In this document: positions 5,621 to 11,549 of the stretch, piece by piece | Layout: each line of letters opens with the position of its first letter | Numbering within the stretch: the first letter of the stretch is position 1 | Assembly: GCA_007116685.1 (NCBI GenBank) | Contig: SKIC01000230.1 | Location: 1-11,549, forward strand | Source of the DNA: Balneolales bacterium | GTDB taxonomy: Bacteria > Bacteroidota > Rhodothermia > Balneolales > Natronogracilivirgulaceae | Direction: 5' to 3' | DNA length: 11,549 bases | Translations under genes and position numbers: made by a program | The notes under the pieces: model-generated | Databases searched by the model: none | Told to the model about the DNA's origin: nothing | Seen by the model: the letters and a program-made list of their open reading frames with translations, nothing else

Positions 5621-7081
5621 TGGTGTGCCTTCGTTTTCAGCAGATAACGGACCGTGGTTTATTTGAAAAGACCGTGCTCCCTTTTCCCCTATCAATGGAA
5701 AATGCTCTCTTCTGCCGGATTCATCTGCTGCGAAAAAATAGTAGGATATGGTTTCAACAGTTTCATCCAAGGGGACTTGCACACGGTGCCTTACATCGTC
5801 CACAGAGGATAAGAGTAGGGTATCAAAATCCGCTTCGTTGATGCTGATCATCAGAAACAGAGAATCGCTAATCAAATCAAAACCGCTGTGTGGTCTGATA
5901 TCAATTTCAAAATCCAGCTCATTTGTGAAATTCACTTCGCCGGAATATGGAATATGTCTCAAAGATAACATCCCCCTGTCCGGAATTTCTTTTACTCTGC
6001 AATGAAGCGCATCCGTGCTTAGCCAATCAAACGAGGGATTCCCACGAAACCCCAAAATCTCATAGCCCGGCAGGGCTTCTTCATATGCTTCAATCGCTCG
6101 TTGATCCCAAGTCGCAGAACCGGTTATAGGAACGTAAACACGCTCATTTAAAATCAAAGCGTTGGTATACGGTTGCCCCATCGGAGTATCTACCCGAAAA
6201 ATTTGATATGGCGTACCATAACCGCTAGTCAGGGATTGAAAATAGGCAACGACTTCCTCATGTAATTGATAATTGGGATTCGATTGGGGTACCCGGGCGA
6301 TCATAATTTTATCCACATCGAGATATTTAGCCCAGGTGTCGATATGCTTCAGATAGGTTTGTTGGGGATCTTCAGTAGCGACGTATTTTTCAATTCCTGC
6401 GAATTCCCGCATTCGGTTTTCTACAAATAATGTATCCCCCTGATTTTCTTCCCAAATCAAATCCGTGGAAGCCGCAATTCCCCAAGAATCTGTCATATAA
6501 TTTCCACCGGTATGAATCACATCCATCCCATAAAAAGGCAGATTTAAAACATCGGCCAGTGTTTCAGGTACAGCGTCATCAAAAGGGCGCGGACGATTAT
6601 AAATAAAATCGAGAATCGAAATCTGATGATTTTCATTGACGATATAAAATGGACCGTAATCCCTGGTCCAAACAGAATTTGTTGGATGTTGGATAAAAAT
6701 CACATTATCCATATCCACCCCTGCTGAAGAAAAGACATTTGTGGCTTGGGCTTCTACGGATGCATCCGCAACCAGAGTATATACTTTGACGTGCTCCGAA
6801 AAAGTGGCAATCAAATCAAGCGGCCAAGCCAATGGGGCGCCCACGGAATAGCGTATCAAAACCCCTTCGTTTCGCTCAAATTCAGCAATACTACGATACA
6901 CAGATTCAGGTGGTACAGTGGGGTTGAAAAACATCCCCACTTCATGCCATCTTTCTTTCTCTTCCTCAGTTAGCTCTCTCGGTAAATTTGTTGGGAAATC
7001 CTCAGTAATCTGAGCATAAATCCCGGATGTAAATAAGGATGCAACCATAAAAACCGAAAGAACAGAAAAAAAGCGAATCAT
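5342..7081 (-). CDS. Secreted peptidylarginine deiminase, PPAD-type, with T9SS sorting domain
   Basis: This 579-residue exported enzyme is predicted to convert peptidyl-arginine to citrulline with release of ammonia. Domains: signal peptide 1-23 (cleavage at YAQ), short pro-region to ~60, PAD_porph catalytic domain ~62-375, Ig-like domain ~380-478, linker, T9SS sorting domain ~488-579. The catalytic set of Porphyromonas gingivalis PPAD (Asp130, His236, Asp238, Asn297, Cys351) maps to Asp141 ('WTRDYGP'), His246 and Asp248 ('KHIDTW'), Asn307 ('YTNALIL') and Cys361 ('DALHCR'), with nearly identical spacing. The residues that recognise a C-terminal arginine in PPAD also match: Trp138, Arg163 and Arg165 ('YNRPRP', as PPAD Arg152/Arg154), and Tyr243. 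'TGGNYMTD' (191-198) is also shared. Agmatine deiminases of the same superfamily are shorter and cytosolic and lack these features. It starts 23 bp after fabF and may share its transcript. No Shine-Dalgarno is visible. Confidence 0.9.
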   Translation of the reverse strand: MIRFFSVLSVFMVASLFTSGIYAQITEDFPTNLPRELTEEEKERWHEVGMFFNPTVPPESVYRSIAEFERNEGVLIRYSVGAPLAWPLDLIATFSEHVKVYTLVADASVEAQATNVFSSAGVDMDNVIFIQHPTNSVWTRDYGPFYIVNENHQISILDFIYNRPRPFDDAVPETLADVLNLPFYGMDVIHTGGNYMTDSWGIAASTDLIWEENQGDTLFVENRMREFAGIEKYVATEDPQQTYLKHIDTWAKYLDVDKIMIARVPQSNPNYQLHEEVVAYFQSLTSGYGTPYQIFRVDTPMGQPYTNALILNERVYVPITGSATWDQRAIEAYEEALPGYEILGFRGNPSFDWLSTDALHCRVKEIPDRGMLSLRHIPYSGEVNFTNELDFEIDIRPHSGFDLISDSLFLMISINEADFDTLLLSSVDDVRHRVQVPLDETVETISYYFFAADESGRREHFPLIGEKGARSFQINHGPLSAENEGTPTNAILAENYPNPFNPSTIIRFALTEQSNVRLEVFDITGRRIALLVDERLGKGNYQSVFDASNLSSGLYFYQIVARQSNGETLTATGKMTLIK

Positions 7082-7104
7082 AGTAAAGAGAGCATCAAAA
7101 AAGT

Positions 7105-8349
7105 CTAGATTTTTGCAAAAACTACCGTGGCGTTATGACCGCCAAAACCAAAAGTGTTGCTCAGAGCCACTTTGATTTCTTTTTCGATGGCATCTTTCAA
7201 TACGATTTGTACAGAATCAGGAATAGAAGGATCCAGTTCTTCGGTGTTTATGGTTGGAGGAATGACATTTTTGTTCATAGCCAAAACAGTAATTATGGCT
7301 TCGATTGCACCTGCCGCACCCATCAGGTGACCCGTCATGGATTTTGTAGCGCTCATGTGCAGTTTGGATTCTCCGTTACCTACAAGATTTAAGACCGCTT
7401 TTACCTCACTGATATCACCAACCGGAGTTGAAGTTGCATGGGGATTTAGATAATCTACATCGGCGATAGTGTATCCACCTTCGGCCAAAGCCTGACGCAT
7501 AGACTGGCTCGCGCCCAAACCTTCGGGATGGGTGGCTGTTAAATGGTAGGCATCGGCTGTCATGGACGAACCTGCAACTTCGCCGTAGATTTTAGCGCCT
7601 CTGGCTTTAGCATGCTCGTATTCTTCCAATACCAAAGAAGCGGCGCCCTCTCCCATCACGAATCCATCACGGCCCACATCAAAAGGTCGGGAGGCTGTTT
7701 TGGGATCGTCATTTCTGGCTGACATGGCTTTCATAGCGCAAAATCCACCTACCGAAGCCTGAGTAATGGGCCCTTCAGAGCCACCAGTAATTACCACATC
7801 AGCTTTTCCCCATTTGATGTAGTTAGCGGCGTCCATCATCGCAGTGTTTGAAGTTGCGCAGGCAGAAGTTGTTGAGAAATTTACGCCCATATATCCGTGG
7901 CGCATAGCAATAACACCGGAAGCCATATTGGCGATGAGTTTTGGGATAAAAAATGGTGAAAAACGTGGCTTGAATCCGGACTCGGTATAAGCAATCACCT
8001 CATCTTCGAAAGTCTGCATACCGCCTTGGCCGGTTCCCCAAATCACGCCCACACGAAAGGGATCTTCTTTTTCAACATCCAAACCGGAGTCTTTTATAGC
8101 CTGGTCTGAAGCAACCAAAGCATATTGCGTAAATAAATCAGAACGCTTGATATCCGCCCTGTCTAAGTGCTCTTTTATGTCAAAATTCTGAAGTTCGCAG
8201 GCAAATTGCGTACGGAAGGCACTGGCATCAAATTTTGTGATATGTGCAGCCGGACTATGGCCGTTTACTGCGTTTTCCCAAATTGTATCAATGTCGTTAC
8301 CGATAGGTGAAATGGCGCCCAGGCCTGTGATGACCACTCTTCTGCTCAT
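7105..8349 (-). CDS. fabF: Beta-ketoacyl-ACP synthase II
   Basis: This 414-residue cytosolic condensing enzyme elongates acyl-ACP with malonyl-ACP in fatty acid synthesis. The catalytic triad is Cys164 ('TTSACATSN'), His304 ('NPHATSTPVGD') and His341 ('MTGHLMGAAG'), with Lys336 just before; E. coli FabF uses Cys163, His303 and His340. The C-terminal 'NTFGFGGHN' (398-406) holds the gating Phe400. Length and the N-terminal 'RRVVITGLGAISPIG' are standard, and the ATG at 8349 gives the expected family start. No Shine-Dalgarno is seen. fabF usually sits after acpP; here no ACP gene is adjacent, and the upstream neighbour is a separately terminated beta-helix gene. It could therefore be a stand-alone or second copy. 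The deiminase gene follows after 23 bp. Confidence 0.95.
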   Translation of the reverse strand: MSRRVVITGLGAISPIGNDIDTIWENAVNGHSPAAHITKFDASAFRTQFACELQNFDIKEHLDRADIKRSDLFTQYALVASDQAIKDSGLDVEKEDPFRVGVIWGTGQGGMQTFEDEVIAYTESGFKPRFSPFFIPKLIANMASGVIAMRHGYMGVNFSTTSACATSNTAMMDAANYIKWGKADVVITGGSEGPITQASVGGFCAMKAMSARNDDPKTASRPFDVGRDGFVMGEGAASLVLEEYEHAKARGAKIYGEVAGSSMTADAYHLTATHPEGLGASQSMRQALAEGGYTIADVDYLNPHATSTPVGDISEVKAVLNLVGNGESKLHMSATKSMTGHLMGAAGAIEAIITVLAMNKNVIPPTINTEELDPSIPDSVQIVLKDAIEKEIKVALSNTFGFGGHNATVVFAKI

Positions 8350-8380
8350 ATAAAAGGAAATTGGTTTTGAGTAATAATAT

Positions 8381-8398
8381 GTCTTCGAAGTCTTCGAA
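8381..8398. repeat. Tandem 9-bp repeat upstream of fabF
   Basis: GTCTTCGAA occurs twice head to tail (8381-8389 and 8390-8398), 32-49 bp upstream of the fabF ATG. Each copy contains the palindrome TTCGAA, so the pair could be a binding site near the fabF promoter. Two short copies may also be chance. No convincing promoter elements were found with it. Confidence 0.35.
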
Positions 8399-8497
8399 AA
8401 ATATGTTTGAGAAGATAGGCATTTTTGATTGATTTCGTAGACAGGTATGGGAAATTAGCCCAAGTGCAATCACAACTATATAATTGAAAACCTTAAC

Positions 8498-8534
8498 AAA
8501 AAAATACGCAGCCCCTAATAAAAGAGACTGCGTA
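8498..8534 (-). terminator. Intrinsic terminator of the beta-helix gene
   Basis: Read on the minus strand, TACGCAG (8528-8534) and CTGCGTA (8505-8511) form a perfect 7-bp stem around a 16-base loop with further partial pairing, followed at once by seven T residues (8498-8504). It begins about 33 bases after the stop codon of the beta-helix gene. This separates that gene from fabF, which must then have its own promoter in 8350-8497. Confidence 0.82.
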
Positions 8535-8567
8535 GTAAATTGCTTAAGGAATATTTTTAAACCGGAA

Positions 8568-8828
8568 TCACTTCACTAAAGTCATTTGTAAGGTTTTAGA
8601 GAAATCACCGGCCTGAATTCTATAGATATACACGCCACTGGCTAATCTACTGGCATCAAAGGTTACCTGATGCCAGCCCGCAGCCTGACGCTCATTTACC
8701 AAAACAGCAACCCGCTGCCCAATCATATTGAAAACCTCCAATTGCACATCAGATGCTTCGGGGAGTGCATAACTTATTTGAGTATCAGGATTAAATGGGT
8801 TCGGATAATTTTGGCGTAAATCAAATGC
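8568..8828 (-). other. T9SS type A C-terminal sorting domain of the beta-helix protein
   Basis: The last 86 residues read 'AFDLRQNYPNPFNPDTQI', then 'VQLEVFNMIGQRVAVLV', 'ASGVYIYRIQAG' and the end 'KTLQMTLVK'. This is the same module as on the deiminase, with conserved landmarks in the same order but clear divergence between them. It marks the protein for type IX export. Confidence 0.88.
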
Positions 8829-11549
8829 TACGGGTGTTTCATCATCCATAACAGAAGTTGCCATATCGCCACTCAGAACTCCGAAAATTGAGAAATCGAC
8901 AATGTTATTGGCATATACGATTTGTTCTTGCGTGTCTACACCGGATTCAAAACTTTCGTCTTCGGCGGAAGTCCAGTTTTCGTCATGTAGCCTCCAAACA
9001 GACAATTCGTCTTCCTCACTTATCCGGGCAGCATCCTCATCGGTGTAGTGAAAATGCACAAACGTGACCTCTGCATTATTAGCCAATGACAAAATTTCCA
9101 GATAATAACCCATAGGGTCGGTATTGTCGGGAAAGTTGGCGGGTTCTTCCACCTCATTAATTACCACTGCAATTGCATCTGCAGAAATCAAGGCATTCCC
9201 GATCTGCACAAAGCTAATCTCGTTCTCTGTTGATTGATCATCAATTTCGATACCACGAGTATTATTAAGCAATTCAGAGTTTTCTAACACATTCCCTGAG
9301 GCTTCGTTTGTGAAATAAACTGCGACTTCCGTCATATTTTGTATCAGACTTTCGTCAACAGTATTGTCTTCACCACCGAAGGAAAGTCCACCCGTTCCTC
9401 CATTGATATTCAAATCCGTGAAATGATTCTCTGTATTTTCGTTAGTTCCAATCATCAACCCAAAATGAAATTCGTTTTCTCCATTTTCACTTAGCGTGAT
9501 GTCTTCAAAATGGTTTTCAGAACTACGACTGGCTATCTCTATACCGTGTTCACTATTATTTTCGGATGTAACTGAACTGAAATGATTATCCGCAGCCACA
9601 CTCAGGGATATACCACTTTGAGTATTATTGCTGGTATGAATATCTGAAAATGTATTGCCGCTAAGTTGTTCATTCGATTGCAGATCGCCAATTAACAGAA
9701 TCCCAATCATTTCATTTTCAGAGGCTTCCAGATTGGTAAAAGTATTATCATCAGATTCATTCAGCTCCACACCGTACCAGGCGTTACTATTGGCTACAAT
9801 CTCATCAAAGCTGTTTTCAAAAGAGCTACTGCGAAGATTTAATCCATTTCGTGAATTCTCTTTCGCTTCTACTTCTGAAAAGTGGTTCCCGCTGGAAGCG
9901 ATGATATAAAGTCCGTTCTCGTTATTGTTCAATTCCATCTGGCTGAACTCATTATCGGGACCGGAAGTTACATAGGCGCCGGCAGAACCATTATTATTTG
10001 CTGTGATTTCTGTAAATACGTTATTTCTGGTTTGTCCGTCTGATGAGGATGAAAGATATACCCCACGCGAACTGTTATCAGAAGCAGTTATTTCACTGAA
10101 TGTGTTCTCTTCAGAATCTCTTATATGCAAGCCGGTATTATTATTCTCTAATTCAGAGTCCGTAACAATACTATTTTCTACTCCATTGAAATCGATACCA
10201 AAATGCCAGTTTTCTGCCCTTATATTTTCCAGGCTTACATTTGCCAGCATATCATCTTCATTGTTATTAACCTCAATACCGCGAGGAAATGAAGCATCAC
10301 TGTCGATATAAGTGATACTAAAACCATTGCCATCAAGAGTAACATTACTCGCTGTAATGACTATACAGGTATCATCACTCTCTAAATCGGACTCTAGCTC
10401 ATAATTTCCTGATTCGTCAATTGTAGTACAGGCCGTGATTGGAATAACAGCATCAGGGTCTGTGATGGTTATTTCTTTGGTGTCGAAATCATTCTGAGAA
10501 TGTGCAATTACCTCACCGGTTCCGGCATCAAATTCATCAGTTTCCCAAATCAATACCAAGTCTGTGGATTCGCCACTTCCAAGTGTTATTTCCTCAAAAT
10601 CTTTTTGAATCTCATCAAAATCGAGCAATCTAATACTTTGGGTATCCTCTTCATTTCCGGTATTGGATACATGTACTGTAACTTCAAGATTATCTCCTAT
10701 GTTAACAGGCGAATTAGTCTCTGTGATGGTAATCTCAAAAAACGGACCGTCAATGGGTTCAGCACCTAACCATGGATCGAATCTTACATTTTCAGATACC
10801 GGATCTCCACTACCCTCTGCAATGGTGCCTGTTTCCGGATCTGTGGCTCCACCCGATGGTCCTGATTCGTGGCCCCACCAGTTTTCAATAGCAAATAATT
10901 CAGTACTCCCGGAATAATTCAGCCCCAAATCGTTATTTTCAAAAAGGTTTTTTGTAACCACTACATTTTCGGCATCATCAGCTACTTCTACAGAAACACC
11001 GGGGTGATTTTCTATGGTGTTATTTTCTACGGTAGCCGGAGAACCTACACGGATTCCATCGTGATTATCAGCCAGAGTATTACCTGTAACTGTGGTTCCA
11101 TCCACTCCAAAATAGATCCCAAAATCTTCGCTGTTCATGATGGTGTTATCTGTAATGATCGCATTATCAGATGAACGAAAGCCAAAATCCGTCCCAATTC
11201 CGTTACCACCACTGTTGTTTACGATATTAGCATGAACAGTAAGAGAATCGGAGGATTCTAGATACATACCATTTACTGTGCTACGATTAACATCATTATT
11301 GTCGATACGGGCATTATTTGAGTTAATCATATTCAAGCCATGACCACCGGCACTTGATATTTGGTTTCTCACAATTTCAACATAATCACTAACACGAATG
11401 TCTATACCATTCGATTTGGCGGGCCCTACCTGATTATCATGTATCATTACATTTGGTGAATCTAAAATTCGCATTCCGCGATGATTATCAGTTATCTCAT
11501 TTTCTTCAATCAGGGTGCCGCCACTTTTATAAAGCTCGATACCTTTTCC
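8568..11549 (-). CDS. Giant secreted right-handed beta-helix protein with CARDB and T9SS domains (5'-truncated)
   Basis: The frame is open across 993 visible residues and continues past the right edge. The Met at 11474 is internal: the 25 residues before it ('GKGIELYKSGGTLIEENEIT'...) are the same kind of repeat. Residues ~1-262 are NosD/PbH1-type parallel beta-helix coils, closing with 'ENWWGHESGPSGG' and 'FDPWLG', a frequent end of such blocks. Residues ~270-363 are a CARDB-type adhesion domain ('VNIGDNLEVTVHVSNTG'). A second helix begins near 373 ('ITACTTIDESGNYELESDL', 'ASNVTLDGNGFSI') and runs for a dozen or more coils with patterns such as 'NTFSEITASDN' and 'NEFSQMELNNNENGLYI', rich in Asn and Ser. 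A beta-rich module (~790-895, 'HYTDEDAARI', 'DFSIFGVLSG') precedes the sorting domain. Such helices act as polysaccharide lyases, epimerases or adhesins. No catalytic site can be named here. The sequence is strongly acidic, as expected for a secreted, possibly calcium-binding, marine protein. Confidence 0.85.
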   Translation of the reverse strand, partial: GKGIELYKSGGTLIEENEITDNHRGMRILDSPNVMIHDNQVGPAKSNGIDIRVSDYVEIVRNQISSAGGHGLNMINSNNARIDNNDVNRSTVNGMYLESSDSLTVHANIVNNSGGNGIGTDFGFRSSDNAIITDNTIMNSEDFGIYFGVDGTTVTGNTLADNHDGIRVGSPATVENNTIENHPGVSVEVADDAENVVVTKNLFENNDLGLNYSGSTELFAIENWWGHESGPSGGATDPETGTIAEGSGDPVSENVRFDPWLGAEPIDGPFFEITITETNSPVNIGDNLEVTVHVSNTGNEEDTQSIRLLDFDEIQKDFEEITLGSGESTDLVLIWETDEFDAGTGEVIAHSQNDFDTKEITITDPDAVIPITACTTIDESGNYELESDLESDDTCIVITASNVTLDGNGFSITYIDSDASFPRGIEVNNNEDDMLANVSLENIRAENWHFGIDFNGVENSIVTDSELENNNTGLHIRDSEENTFSEITASDNSSRGVYLSSSSDGQTRNNVFTEITANNNGSAGAYVTSGPDNEFSQMELNNNENGLYIIASSGNHFSEVEAKENSRNGLNLRSSSFENSFDEIVANSNAWYGVELNESDDNTFTNLEASENEMIGILLIGDLQSNEQLSGNTFSDIHTSNNTQSGISLSVAADNHFSSVTSENNSEHGIEIASRSSENHFEDITLSENGENEFHFGLMIGTNENTENHFTDLNINGGTGGLSFGGEDNTVDESLIQNMTEVAVYFTNEASGNVLENSELLNNTRGIEIDDQSTENEISFVQIGNALISADAIAVVINEVEEPANFPDNTDPMGYYLEILSLANNAEVTFVHFHYTDEDAARISEEDELSVWRLHDENWTSAEDESFESGVDTQEQIVYANNIVDFSIFGVLSGDMATSVMDDETPVAFDLRQNYPNPFNPDTQISYALPEASDVQLEVFNMIGQRVAVLVNERQAAGWHQVTFDASRLASGVYIYRIQAGDFSKTLQMTLVK

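Noticed and set aside
5342..7081. Agmatine deiminase (polyamine pathway) as the function of the deiminase
   Set aside because: Agmatine deiminases are cytosolic, about 350 residues long, and lack a signal peptide, an Ig domain and a sorting domain. The Arg-X-Arg pair and surrounding motifs here match PPAD.
9400..10320. Repeated DNA pattern resembling a CRISPR or satellite array
   Set aside because: The periodicity comes from the codons of the beta-helix coils. Units are divergent, there are no constant repeats with unique spacers, and the reading frame is intact.
11472..11474. The ATG at 11474 as the start of the beta-helix protein
   Set aside because: The same frame stays open to the window edge and the 25 residues before it continue the beta-helix pattern, so this is an internal methionine.

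Overview
The window appears to come from a Bacteroidota-like (FCB group) bacterium of moderate-to-low GC. The closest match in style is Balneolota/Rhodothermota/Ignavibacteria. Three things point there. Two proteins end in a type IX secretion system (T9SS) sorting domain of the 'NYPNPFNPxT' kind. Start codons mostly lack Shine-Dalgarno sequences and sit behind A/T-rich leaders. A Bacteroidota-style promoter can be proposed upstream of the sugar operon. The phylum is inferred from style only. All intact genes lie on the minus strand, so they read from high to low coordinates.

Region 1 (1-564) is the N-terminal part of a secreted protein cut by the window edge. It has a signal peptide, a CnaB/carboxypeptidase-regulatory-like beta domain, and the start of an Asl1/GH128-type glycosyl hydrolase core. 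The edge falls exactly where the catalytic 'NEPD' motif should continue.

Region 2 (641-4466) is a compact galactose operon transcribed symporter -> galK -> galT. It encodes a Na+/galactose symporter very like Vibrio vSGLT, a galactokinase and galactose-1-phosphate uridylyltransferase. Together they import galactose, phosphorylate it and exchange it onto UDP (Leloir pathway). galE and galM are not in the window. A LacI/GalR-type palindromic operator lies about 100 bp upstream of the symporter, next to a possible promoter. A near-identical copy lies inside galK.

Region 3 (4467-5341) is 875 bp without an intact gene. Besides the operator it holds, on the plus strand, the decayed C-terminal end of a DUF4143-type AAA ATPase. 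This is followed by a perfect 11-bp hairpin that belongs to two tandem 24-bp operator-like palindromes 32 bp apart, and then by an unrecognised broken ORF. It looks like a graveyard of accessory genes between two conserved loci.

Region 4 (5342-8349) holds fabF (beta-ketoacyl-ACP synthase II) followed 23 bp later by a secreted, T9SS-tagged peptidylarginine deiminase. The latter retains the full catalytic set and also the substrate-carboxylate arginine pair of Porphyromonas gingivalis PPAD. This is the most notable item in the window.

Region 5 (8350-11549) starts with a clear intrinsic terminator. It serves a very large secreted right-handed beta-helix protein (two helix blocks separated by a CARDB domain, T9SS tail) whose N-terminus lies beyond the window.
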